Part shown: one piece after another, positions 9,610 to 17,336 of the stretch
Numbering within the stretch: position 1 is the stretch's first letter
Layout: every line of letters starts with the position of its first letter
DNA from: Clostridia bacterium
GTDB taxonomy: Bacteria; Bacillota; Clostridia; Oscillospirales; Acutalibacteraceae
Direction of reading: 5' to 3'
NCBI GenBank assembly: GCA_017398485.1
Contig: JAFQFY010000033.1
Span: 54,838 to 118,837, forward strand
DNA: 64,000 nucleotides
Made by a program: the position numbers and the translations under genes
Notes under the pieces: model-generated
What the model was told of the DNA's origin: nothing
The model's input: the letters and a program-made list of their open reading frames with translations, nothing else
The model's database searches: none

Positions 9610-10845
9610 TCAAGACAGCGCCGCAAAATCGTATTGACCGTTCGGGTTATACAGAATGAAGCTGTCGGCACCGCCGGCGATACATCCGTCGATGGCGGCT
9701 TTGATCTGTGCCGCGGTGTAATCGTAAGCCTGCAACCACGGGGCGAGCTTTGGCTGTTTATCGGCGCTCATGACCTTGATGCGAAGGCTCATCTGGTTGA
9801 CCATCGCCTGCACGGTGGCGCCGAGTGTGTCCGGGGTGTTTTGCAGGGTCTCGTTGCCGACGGTGACGGTTGCCTTCATATCGCCCGTCAGCAGAAGCGG
9901 TGCGGCGATCGAGGGGGCAAAGGTCAAGGGGTTGTTGCCGTAGACGAGCGTGTTACTGCCCAGGGCACTGTCTGCCGTGCAGGACAGCAGTACGGGACAA
10001 TCCGCACCGAGCAAGGCCGTTGCCTTGTTCACGAAGGCGGTGAGGATCTCGTCGCGTTGCATTGACGTGTTGGCGGAATTGCCGAAGCTCGCGGAGGATG
10101 TCTGCGACGGGAATTGCACGCCGTCGAGCATGATCGCGGCGGCACCGGCATCGCGCAGTTCTTTGGCAAGCTCGATGATATAGGTGTGTGCCTCGTCGGC
10201 GTAGGGGTTGAGCCACGCCTTGCCTCCCTTGGCAGGGTTGGCGTCGTACCACACCCACGTGCCGTCGCTTTGATGGGAGATGCGTGCGTCGGGCAGGGCC
10301 TTGGCGGCGGCGTTGTCCATAAACGCGTACAGCCGCGGGATCGGTAACAGACCTGCCTCACGGATGGCGGAAAACAAAGTTTTTACCTCGTTCATCGTGA
10401 GGGCGTCACCCGTAAAGCTGCCCACCTGTACAGCGCGGGCGGTTTCCGAACGGAAGAGCAAATTGCCGCCACTGTCCTTTAATTCGAACACCACGCTGTT
10501 AAAGCCGGCATCCGCTGCCGCGGCGAGCGTCGTATTGAGCGTGCTTGCATTTTTGAGTACGGAGAACGGCAGGTAGAACGCGCGTACCGTGTCCAGCGAC
10601 GGCGTGACCTGCACGGGATCATTCGTCGTGGAGGTGGTGGGATCGCCGACGGGCGTCGACGTGTCGCTTTGCACCGAGTCGGTGCTTTCCGACGGCGCGC
10701 TTTGCATCGGGTGCTCGGAGAAATATTTGGCGCCGAAGAAGCCGAGCGCGACGATTGCCGCCGCGCCGAGCACGGATGCGATGATGCGCGGCACCAACCG
10801 CCGGGCGCGGAACACGCGGCGATTGCGGTGAAGTTTCATTCCCAT
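9610..10845 (-). CDS. Membrane-anchored DUF4015-like putative glycoside hydrolase
   Basis: The 411-residue protein has a basic N-terminus, one transmembrane helix (about residues 20-40), a Ser/Thr/Asp-rich linker (42-80) and a TIM-barrel-like domain from about 85 to the end. The stretch NSVVFELKDSGGNLLFRS and later PIPRLYAF resemble the DUF4015 putative glycosyl hydrolase family, where residues after the V-x-(D/E)-x-K strand lie in the barrel core. It should face outside the membrane and act on a glycan, possibly wall-linked; the substrate is unknown. The ATG at 10845 follows GGAGGT. It begins only 33 bases after the rnfA stop, where rnfB would normally lie, so it is probably part of that transcript. 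Confidence 0.7.
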   Translation of the reverse strand: MGMKLHRNRRVFRARRLVPRIIASVLGAAAIVALGFFGAKYFSEHPMQSAPSESTDSVQSDTSTPVGDPTTSTTNDPVQVTPSLDTVRAFYLPFSVLKNASTLNTTLAAAADAGFNSVVFELKDSGGNLLFRSETARAVQVGSFTGDALTMNEVKTLFSAIREAGLLPIPRLYAFMDNAAAKALPDARISHQSDGTWVWYDANPAKGGKAWLNPYADEAHTYIIELAKELRDAGAAAIMLDGVQFPSQTSSASFGNSANTSMQRDEILTAFVNKATALLGADCPVLLSCTADSALGSNTLVYGNNPLTFAPSIAAPLLLTGDMKATVTVGNETLQNTPDTLGATVQAMVNQMSLRIKVMSADKQPKLAPWLQAYDYTAAQIKAAIDGCIAGGADSFILYNPNGQYDFAALS

Positions 10846-10878
10846 ACGGAAATACCTCCGAAAGTTGTCAGAGTTGCG

Positions 10879-11496
10879 TTAAATGAGTGAATAGTCGGAC
10901 GAGAACGCCATGGTTGCGAGTGCAAGAATGCCCATGTAAATGAGCGTCGACGGCATACCGCGGAATGCGTCCGGCATATCGGGGTTGTCGAGGCGCTCGA
11001 TGCCCTCGTCCACGATGAAGGTCACCAACGCAAAGCCGAGACAGGCGCCGACGGCAAGACCGATGACACCGCTGAGCTTGGCGGAGAATTGCAGATTGGA
11101 TACCAGTGCGATGCCGAGCACGAGGCTGTTGAAGGCCGCGAGCGGCAGCGTGTGGCTGATGCGGCCGTAAAAGGTGGGGAAGAAATACCCCAGAATGATC
11201 ACCGCAAGGATATACAGCACTGCGGTGATGCCCAACAGCATCAGCGGTCGCCAATAGTTCGTGATGGCGGTGCCCAACCACTTATCCAGCGGATAGGCAA
11301 TGACCACCGTCAACACGGAGAACACCGTCAGCATGGCGCTGAATATCCATACGTGGCGCGGCTTGCGCACAACGCGCAGAACGCTTGAGGAGCCGAAGCC
11401 GGTGGTCAGCACGATGTTTTGCAGCAACGCGATGGTAGCGAAGAAGGAGAGCAGTTCCGTGAAACCGTCATAGAAAGCAACGAAGAAATCGGTCAT
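10879..11496 (-). CDS. rnfA: RnfA-like membrane subunit lacking the cluster cysteines
   Basis: This 205-residue protein with about six membrane helices aligns along its length with RnfA/RsxA (LPLAAFNSLVLGIAL and MPDAFRGMPSTLIYMGILALA near the end). Normal RnfA carries one cysteine in an LGxCP motif and one in an NCAVLG motif. Together with their RnfE counterparts they hold an intramembrane iron-sulfur cluster. Here these positions read GSSS (about residue 37) and FNSLVLG (Ser124), so both cysteines are serine. It overlaps the rnfE stop by four bases and is the last Rnf-like gene of the cluster. Fold and family are clear, but its electron-transfer role is doubtful. Confidence 0.85.
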   Translation of the reverse strand: MTDFFVAFYDGFTELLSFFATIALLQNIVLTTGFGSSSVLRVVRKPRHVWIFSAMLTVFSVLTVVIAYPLDKWLGTAITNYWRPLMLLGITAVLYILAVIILGYFFPTFYGRISHTLPLAAFNSLVLGIALVSNLQFSAKLSGVIGLAVGACLGFALVTFIVDEGIERLDNPDMPDAFRGMPSTLIYMGILALATMAFSSDYSLI

Positions 11497-12146
11497 TGAT
11501 GCTCAGCCTCCTTCCCACGGAAATAGGCAGAGACGCGCTGACGCACCCACTGCAACAGCGCGGCCATAAAGCCGAGCATAAGGAAAGCGGTGAAGGGGGA
11601 AGCAACTTCCGGTAAAACGTAGCCTATACCCACGGGATGACCCCAAAGGGTACTGTTCACGGCGATCTCGCGCAGGGCGGAAATGGAGCAGATGACCGCA
11701 CCGAAGCCGACGATGCTGCCGAGCGCCTCGAACAGCGTTTCCAGCGGATGCATGGTCTGTGCCATGGAGGCGTTGTGCGCGTGCAACATGTTTACCGCGA
11801 TGATGGGGATAAACACGTATAACCGCGCGTACAATTCGGGCGAAATGTAGGTTTCCAGCAGATAAGCGGCGCCAACGAGCAGCAGTGCGGCGAGCAGCAC
11901 GTACACCACCGGACGCAACCATTTGGGCAAGTAGTTGCCGATAAAGGGCATGATGAGGCTCAACGGCAATAGGATGGCGGCGGTGCAGGCGGTCAGAGCT
12001 ACACCGCTTTGCAGCGTGACGCCGGCGGCGATGATGGGGCAAAGACCGATCGCTTGTACGAGCACGATGTTCTGCGTGACGGCGGTTTCGATAAAGGAGT
12101 CAGCCGCCTGCCAGAAATGGCGACGGAAGGTCTTGCGTTTACTCAT
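11493..12146 (-). CDS. rnfE: RnfE-like membrane subunit with one retained cysteine
   Basis: The 217-residue, multi-helix protein matches RnfE/RsxE: TQNIVLVQAIGLCPIIAAG near the N-terminus, FIPIIAVN in the middle, and SALREIAVNSTLWG, the usual 'LREIxGxGTxxG' segment. The first cluster cysteine is present (Cys36 in GLCP). The second, normally in VNCIILG, is Met120 in AVNMLHAH. The gene overlaps rnfD (stop side) by eight bases and rnfA by four. In standard operons rnfG lies between rnfD and rnfE; here the two genes overlap and leave no room for it. Confidence 0.85.
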   Translation of the reverse strand: MSKRKTFRRHFWQAADSFIETAVTQNIVLVQAIGLCPIIAAGVTLQSGVALTACTAAILLPLSLIMPFIGNYLPKWLRPVVYVLLAALLLVGAAYLLETYISPELYARLYVFIPIIAVNMLHAHNASMAQTMHPLETLFEALGSIVGFGAVICSISALREIAVNSTLWGHPVGIGYVLPEVASPFTAFLMLGFMAALLQWVRQRVSAYFRGKEAEHQ

Positions 12147-13152
12147 GAGCCTTCACCTCCCGACGGATACGAAGCAGGCGCGTGATATTGCGCCAGCCGT
12201 AATAGCTCCAACGATCGATGATCGGGGAGAGAGCGTTGACGATCAAAATAGCAAAACAACTGCCGGCCTCCATGCGACCGACTTGTTGCAGCAGCATTGT
12301 CAGCGCACCGGCAAACACACCGTAGAGGATACGTCCGAGCCAAAAGCGCGGCGCGGTCACGGGATCGTTGAGCAGGAACACACCGGCGAACAGCACGTAG
12401 CCGGCGCACATCTGTGCGAGAATGCTGTGCAGGGTATCAAGACCGGTGCAAGGCGTACACCAAGCGCAGAGCACGCAGGTAATCAGATACGGCAGGATCG
12501 TCCATGCGCTTGCGGTGCGGCGAATAATGAAATACGCGGCACACGCCAGCAGGATGACGGTAGCGGTAGCACCGATCGGTCCGACGAAGTCGCCGAGCAA
12601 CAGATGCAAACGGTTGACCGTGGGCGTTGCGCCGTCGCGGATCTGCGCGGCGAGTGAGGTGCCGACGGAGGCGTCCTGTGCAGTGAGTTCCATGTCGAGC
12701 GGCAACTGCATGCCGGCGCCGATCGCCGGATAGGTGAACATGCGTTGCGGTGTGCAATAGGAGAGCAGTGCGATACCGGCCGCGGCGGGATTAAACACGT
12801 TGCGACCGTAACCGCCGAAAGGTGCTTTGACCACGAGCACGGCGAACGCCGAGCCGACCATCGGCACCCAGTAGGCAACCATGGGAGACATTACCAGACC
12901 GATGAGCGCACCGGTGACGGCGGCACTGCCGTCTAACAGTGTGCGCAGAGATCGGCGTCGGATCAGACAGCAGATCGCTTCACACGTCACGGAGGACAGA
13001 ATGCTCAGCAGACCGATATACACCGGACGCATGCCGTAATTAAACACCGAGAAAACGTACAGCACGCTTGCGGCGATGAGCACGTCCATGATCATGTGTC
13101 GACTCTTTTGTTCGGTGCGGATGTGGGGTGCCGGATTATTATTCATCTTCAT
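12139..13152 (-). CDS. rnfD: RnfD-like membrane subunit
   Basis: The 337 residues form a polytopic RnfD/NqrB-type protein. Signature parts are APFGGYGRNVFNPAAAG (about 110-126), the DGATPT stretch (Thr176, the position that carries covalent FMN in RnfD), GDFVGPIGATATVILL after it, and a LLNDPVTAPR-like segment near 275. The last is the usual 'F(M/L)xTDPVTSP' element with Thr replaced by Asn. The N-terminus, with HIRTEQKSRHMIMDVLIAAS, is typical. It overlaps rnfC by 14 bases and rnfE by eight. Of the Rnf-like proteins here it is the one with the best preserved cofactor site. Confidence 0.88.
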   Translation of the reverse strand: MKMNNNPAPHIRTEQKSRHMIMDVLIAASVLYVFSVFNYGMRPVYIGLLSILSSVTCEAICCLIRRRSLRTLLDGSAAVTGALIGLVMSPMVAYWVPMVGSAFAVLVVKAPFGGYGRNVFNPAAAGIALLSYCTPQRMFTYPAIGAGMQLPLDMELTAQDASVGTSLAAQIRDGATPTVNRLHLLLGDFVGPIGATATVILLACAAYFIIRRTASAWTILPYLITCVLCAWCTPCTGLDTLHSILAQMCAGYVLFAGVFLLNDPVTAPRFWLGRILYGVFAGALTMLLQQVGRMEAGSCFAILIVNALSPIIDRWSYYGWRNITRLLRIRREVKAHE

Positions 13153-14407
13153 TACCCCCCCAATTCAAGAATACGGGGCCGGAGGTCTCGCCGGCGCGCA
13201 ACACGGCGGCGGCAACGTCCCGATCGGCCGGGCAAATATACGAGCAGGCACCACAGCCGTCGCACAGTTGGGCGGTCAAGCGGCGCAGGCGCTCGAAGTG
13301 CATGTTTTCGGCGCGTCGGACGATCTCGTAGGGCAGTAACTGTGCGTGGCACACCGTTGCACAACGACCGCAGCCGATGCAGGGTTGCGGTACGCGTGCG
13401 GCTTTCGGCTTCATTACCAACAGCGTGGTGGTGCCGGGCAACAGCGGCGTGTGCGTATCGGGGCAGGCGATGCCGGTCATGGCGTCGCCCAGCACGACGT
13501 CCACCTCAATGGTGACGTTGCAGGCGGCGAGAATATCCGCGACGTTCGCGCCGTACGGCACGCGCAGGTTACGCGAGTAGATGACACCGTCGCCGGCGAC
13601 CGTGACCACCGCGGTCAGCGACTTGCGGCCCTCTTGCACTGCCTTGGCGAGCGCGAGACACGCCTGGATGCCGATGCGGAACACCTCGTCGCGCGGATCA
13701 GCGTACTGGGTGACGGGATATTCATCTGCAACGGTATAGACGTTAATGCGGTTAATGGCGCGTTTGAGTGCACGCCGTTTATCCTTGGGTAGCATGGTGG
13801 CGATGTGGTAGCGTGTGAAACGCATCGCTTTGGCGGCCAGTTGCAGACCGAGCAGCGCGGCTTCGGGTTCTTCGTCCAGGATCGCCCAGGCGGAACTGCC
13901 GAACACGTCGTTTTCGGTCGCATCCGCCACCAACACATAATTGGGCGAAGCGACGTCATTCTCCGGCAACTGCCAGCAGGCAAGCTTTTCCGCCAGCGGC
14001 ACGCCGTCGAGTTCGTCGTAGATCGCCGCTTCGGTCGCAATACGAATAATATCGTCGGGTGTCAGTTTTTCTGTCGGGATAACGGGCAGTGTTTCTTCGT
14101 CGCCGTCACCCGGAATAAGCTCGGCACACAGCAATTTGCCGTATTGCGGATGCTGTAATACCACCGTGCCGCCGAAGGTGCCGGCGACGGGCGCCAGTAC
14201 CGGCAGTTCGTTGTCCTCTTTGTACAGGACGCTGCCGGCGGCAACGGACGCATTCTCTTCAAAGGGCAGACTCGGCACGGGCGTGTCCATATCCAAACGG
14301 ACGAGCGGCACGCGCACAGAGCTTTGCGCCCGAAAATCTTCAATTTTGTTCAGAGGGGCGTTTCCTTTTTGAAACGGCAGAACGACGCCGTTGAGAAACA
14401 TACCCAT
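13139..14407 (-). CDS. rnfC: RnfC-like peripheral subunit with degenerate NADH/FMN site
   Basis: From ATG 14407 (after AAGAAAGGTG; a GTG 24 bases upstream has no good site) the protein has 422 residues. A barrel-sandwich region comes first, then the Nqo1-like middle part, an SLBB-like segment and two 4Fe-4S motifs: Cys343/346/349/353 in CIGCGRCATVC and Cys382/385/388/392 in CDGCGACSYIC. Normal RnfC has GGxxFPT and (N)GxECEP motifs for NADH and FMN, plus a YPxGxEK loop. At the corresponding places this protein reads IYDELDGVPLAEKL, VADATENDVFG and YPVTQYADPRDE. The fold and the ferredoxin-like end are kept, but the nucleotide site appears lost. First gene of the cluster, probably driven from the 14.41-14.53 kb gap. 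Confidence 0.82.
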   Translation of the reverse strand: MGMFLNGVVLPFQKGNAPLNKIEDFRAQSSVRVPLVRLDMDTPVPSLPFEENASVAAGSVLYKEDNELPVLAPVAGTFGGTVVLQHPQYGKLLCAELIPGDGDEETLPVIPTEKLTPDDIIRIATEAAIYDELDGVPLAEKLACWQLPENDVASPNYVLVADATENDVFGSSAWAILDEEPEAALLGLQLAAKAMRFTRYHIATMLPKDKRRALKRAINRINVYTVADEYPVTQYADPRDEVFRIGIQACLALAKAVQEGRKSLTAVVTVAGDGVIYSRNLRVPYGANVADILAACNVTIEVDVVLGDAMTGIACPDTHTPLLPGTTTLLVMKPKAARVPQPCIGCGRCATVCHAQLLPYEIVRRAENMHFERLRRLTAQLCDGCGACSYICPADRDVAAAVLRAGETSGPVFLNWGGNEDE

Positions 14408-14428
14408 GAGATCACACCTTTCTTCGGT

Positions 14429-14454
14429 CACGGCGGCAGGGAAACCCTTCCGCC
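14429..14454 (-). other. Hairpin in the rnfC leader
   Basis: GGCGG-AAGGG-TTT-CCCT-GCCGCC folds as a GC-rich stem about 25 bases before the rnfC start. It has no U-tail on either strand, so it is not a simple terminator. A role in message stability or attenuation is possible but unproven. Confidence 0.35.
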
Positions 14455-14466
14455 AGAAATATCCTC

Positions 14467-14496
14467 TTGTTATACAGGGGGTACGGACCTTATGAT
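14467..14496 (+). promoter_or_regulatory. Possible promoter of the MecA-like gene
   Basis: TTGTTA (14467-14472), 18-base spacer, TATGAT (14491-14496), with initiation expected about 30 bases before the GTG start. Both boxes deviate from consensus. Confidence 0.4.
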
Positions 14497-14534
14497 GGAC
14501 ACACAGAACATTTTAGGTTTAGGGGGAAGGACAG

Positions 14535-15086
14535 GTGAAGGTTGAACCGATCTCCAACGGAAATATCCGCATCTGGTTATCGCAACAGGAAATGGACGCC
14601 GCCGACGCAGCCGATTTGCGGCGAGCGTTGCGGCAGGTCTTGACGATCGCTCAAGGGCGTCTTGCACGCATGGGCGGCCGCATCGTGGCAGATCTGATTC
14701 CGGTTGAGGACGGTTGCGTTTTGCTGTTGTCTGCGCGACGCCGAAAAGCGAACGCAGGACCGCTTGTGTGTTACATAGATACCCTGCGCGACGTGTTTCA
14801 GTTGGCAGAGCGGCTGACGGTGCATGTGCAGAGTGAATCTTATCCGCAGGCTTGTTTGTACGCCGTGGACGGTGGGTACGCGTTGGTTATTTATCCGTCG
14901 CCGCACCTGACGCGACAGCAGGCACGTGCGGTGCGAGAGCTTGGTTGTCCTCTCGATAAAGGAGAAACCGCTGCTACCGTCGTTGCCGAGCACGGCCGCG
15001 CGTTGGCGATCGGTGATGCGCTCAAACGGCTGAGTTTTACAGCGCGTGAACTTGATCGACCAGCGCCTTCGGATCGGGAGAGTTGA
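14535..15086 (+). CDS. MecA-like adaptor protein, short form
   Basis: The 183 residues resemble the MecA/YpbH adaptor that delivers substrates to ClpC. An N-terminal KVEPISNGNIRIWLSQQEM block matches the start of MecA. The C-terminal half parallels MecA in order: IDTLRDVFQLA for the FGDFEDVISLS strand-helix, LYAVDGGYALVIYP for LYSFENRYYLYV, then AEHGRALAIGDALKRLSF for the EYGKLIISEHALETI helix. The acidic linker of Bacillus MecA is almost absent. The GTG start at 14535 lies four bases after AGGGGGAAGG. Its last 50 bases overlap the 3' end of the convergent rpe gene. The assignment rests on pattern alignment by eye; a search against the MecA family would settle it. Confidence 0.65.
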   Translation: MKVEPISNGNIRIWLSQQEMDAADAADLRRALRQVLTIAQGRLARMGGRIVADLIPVEDGCVLLLSARRRKANAGPLVCYIDTLRDVFQLAERLTVHVQSESYPQACLYAVDGGYALVIYPSPHLTRQQARAVRELGCPLDKGETAATVVAEHGRALAIGDALKRLSFTARELDRPAPSDRES

Positions 15087-15681
15087 AGAGTGCACTGCCG
15101 ATAACGGCGACGTCTGCGCCGGCCTCGGCAACGAGCTTGGCGGTATCGGCGTTGATGCCGCCGTCCACCTGGATCTCCACTGCCAGGCCGCGACGGTCGA
15201 TCTCGGCGCGCAGCTGAGCGATCTTAGGCAACATATCCTGCATGAAAGACTGGCCGCCGAAGCCGGGTTCCACCGTCATCACCAGCACCATATCCACCAT
15301 TTCGAGGTAGGGGAAGACCTCCTCGGCGGTGGTCTTTGGCTTGATGGTGATGGCAGGCTTTTTGCCCAACGCACGAATGCGAGCGAGCGTGTCTGCGATC
15401 GGCGCATCGCTTTCAAGATGGATATTAATGATATCGGCGCCGGCCTTGGCGAAATCGTCGAGCAGGCGGTCGGGGTATTTCATCATCAGATGCACGTCAA
15501 AGCACATATCCGAGTGGGGACGCATGCAGGCGAGCACGGGAGGGCCGAAGCTCATGTTCGGCACGAACACGCTGTCCATGACGTCGAGGTGCACCATGTC
15601 GGCACCGGTGTTCTTCACCATGTGCAGTTCATCGGCGGCGTGCGCAAAATCGCACGAGAGAATAGACGGGGAAACTTTCAT
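15037..15681 (-). CDS. rpe: Ribulose-phosphate 3-epimerase
   Basis: The 214-residue TIM-barrel enzyme interconverts ribulose 5-phosphate and xylulose 5-phosphate in the pentose phosphate pathway. It starts with the typical SPSILSCDF strand. HLDVMDSVFVPNMSFGP, FDVHLMMKYPD, VMTVEPGFGGQSF and VDGGIN supply the metal and phosphate ligands (two His, two Asp). Length is normal. It is the last gene of the rimP-to-rpe operon, 21 bases after the ribF/HAD stop, with AAGGAGG before its ATG. Its 3' end overlaps the MecA-like gene on the other strand by 50 bases, with no terminator between. Confidence 0.96.
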   Translation of the reverse strand: MKVSPSILSCDFAHAADELHMVKNTGADMVHLDVMDSVFVPNMSFGPPVLACMRPHSDMCFDVHLMMKYPDRLLDDFAKAGADIINIHLESDAPIADTLARIRALGKKPAITIKPKTTAEEVFPYLEMVDMVLVMTVEPGFGGQSFMQDMLPKIAQLRAEIDRRGLAVEIQVDGGINADTAKLVAEAGADVAVIGSALFNSPDPKALVDQVHAL

Positions 15682-15702
15682 AGTGTTTGTCCTCCTTGGT
15701 AA

Positions 15703-17325
15703 TTAATCCGTGATGGTGTCAAGCCATCGGGTTATGTCGCTGATACGGTCGATGACCGGGATATCGGTCGGCATCGTCATTTGATGCAGGGGATGGTCTG
15801 CGCTCAGGTCGGCCCGCTTGCGCAGAGGGATGAAATTTGCGGCGCGTGCACCCGCGAGATCGGTGATGGGATGATCACCCACAAACACGCAGCATTCGCA
15901 CGGCACACCCAAGCGCGCCGCCGCCAGGCGGAACACGCGCGCATCGGGCTTTTGACACCCCTCTTCACCGGCGAGCACGATCAGATCAACGAACGGTCGC
16001 AGACCGCTGTGATCCATCTTGCGTGCTTGGATATGCGCTTCGCCGTTGGTGATGATGCCGATGGCGTATCCCATCTCGCGCAATGCGGCGAGCGTGGGCT
16101 TAACGTCGTTGTGCGGAATGCCGGTGGCGGAAAAGGAGATCTCCAGCCGCCGAAGAGCGCGGTCAACGTCCACCGAGCGTTCGGGCGGATAGAGCGACAG
16201 GAAATGCTCCACCAGATCGCGATAGTATATCACGCGACCGTATCCGCTGCGCTGAAAGTAGAACATCTCGTCAAGACGGACGAGAAATTCTTCCTCGGTC
16301 AGCGAGGGATAGTAGTATCGAATAAAAGAGGACAAGCCGTCGCGAAACGCGTCGTCGCGGTTATCCAGCGTATCGTCATAGTCAAAGAATACGGCGCGTA
16401 CGTCCCGTTTGTCGGGTGGCGCGAACATCGTCTGCACGGCGTCGGCGTCCCGACGGATCTGCGCTTTTAGTTCGTCGAGAGAATCAAACGTCCGTTCTTC
16501 ACGCAGGAATTGCAGAGGATAGACGGTGGGCGCGGTGCCGTAGAGGTCGCCGTCAAAGCCGAGAATATAGGTCTCCGCCAAAGGCGCGGCGGCGCCGACA
16601 GTGGGTCGTACGCCGATATTGGTGACGGCAGGATAGGTGTTGCCGTCCCATTGGATGCAGGAAGCGTACACGCCAAAGCGCGGCAGCACCATGTCGTTGG
16701 GTAACGCTTGATTAACGGTGGGTAACCCCAAACGGCGTCCGAGGTGCTGTCCGTGGGTCACGGGCAGTTTAAGACAGTAGGGCCGCCCGAGCAACCGCCG
16801 CGCAAGCGGCATATCGCCGTCGGCGATCGCAATGCGGATGGCGGTGGAATTGATGGCGGTATCGCCGCAGTTGACTTCAGGCACCACCGTCACGGTAATG
16901 CCGCAGTCGGCGCAAAGGGAGGTCAACAGCGCGGCGTCACCGACGCCGCCGGCACCGAAGCGGTAGTTGAAGCCACAGCTGACGCGCTTGGCGTGGAGCT
17001 GTTCGTGCAGGATGTCACGCACGAATTCTTCGGGAGATAGGTGTCGGATAGCGGAAAAATCCGCCTTAATGAGCTCGTCCACTCCCATGGAGGTCAGTAG
17101 CGCCTGTTCTTCACCGTCACTGCATAAGCGTTTGAATCCGGCCTTTTTGACCGTTTGCGGCAAAAATGTGAACACGGCGTGTGTCAATTCATCGCCGCCG
17201 CCCTCGACTGCCGCCGCGATCACCGCGCGGTGGCCGATGTGCAGGCCGTCGAACAGACCGAGCGCTACCGAACGGGGCGCGTTCGGTATATTCAGTTGTC
17301 CGTCGAGCTGACGATGAATGATCAT
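15703..17325 (-). CDS. ribF: RibF riboflavin kinase/FAD synthetase fused to a HAD phosphatase
   Basis: One open frame of 540 residues holds a complete bifunctional RibF followed by a HAD hydrolase. In RibF the FMN adenylyltransferase part has GLFDGLHIGH (about 22-32) and NSTAIR (159-164). The kinase part has GRRLGLPTVN (196-205). After residue ~312 comes a HAD domain with motif I DYDDT (315-319), motif II ITNG, a KPD motif III and motif IV VGDHPITD. It is most like the YjjG/YigB class, whose members dephosphorylate FMN, nucleotides or the riboflavin precursor ARPP. ATG 17325 follows GGAAGTG; an upstream in-frame start lacks a site. It follows truB by 11 bases. The truB-ribF pairing is common in Firmicutes, but the HAD tail is not part of standard RibF. 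Confidence 0.93.
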   Translation of the reverse strand: MIIHRQLDGQLNIPNAPRSVALGLFDGLHIGHRAVIAAAVEGGGDELTHAVFTFLPQTVKKAGFKRLCSDGEEQALLTSMGVDELIKADFSAIRHLSPEEFVRDILHEQLHAKRVSCGFNYRFGAGGVGDAALLTSLCADCGITVTVVPEVNCGDTAINSTAIRIAIADGDMPLARRLLGRPYCLKLPVTHGQHLGRRLGLPTVNQALPNDMVLPRFGVYASCIQWDGNTYPAVTNIGVRPTVGAAAPLAETYILGFDGDLYGTAPTVYPLQFLREERTFDSLDELKAQIRRDADAVQTMFAPPDKRDVRAVFFDYDDTLDNRDDAFRDGLSSFIRYYYPSLTEEEFLVRLDEMFYFQRSGYGRVIYYRDLVEHFLSLYPPERSVDVDRALRRLEISFSATGIPHNDVKPTLAALREMGYAIGIITNGEAHIQARKMDHSGLRPFVDLIVLAGEEGCQKPDARVFRLAAARLGVPCECCVFVGDHPITDLAGARAANFIPLRKRADLSADHPLHQMTMPTDIPVIDRISDITRWLDTITD

Positions 17326-17336
17326 GTGTTCACTTC

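Noticed and set aside
9610-10845. Candidate for a diverged RnfG or RnfB in the Rnf cluster
   Set aside because: It has one N-terminal helix like RnfG, but no SGAT flavinylation motif, no Fe-S cysteines, and the main domain fits DUF4015-like barrels.
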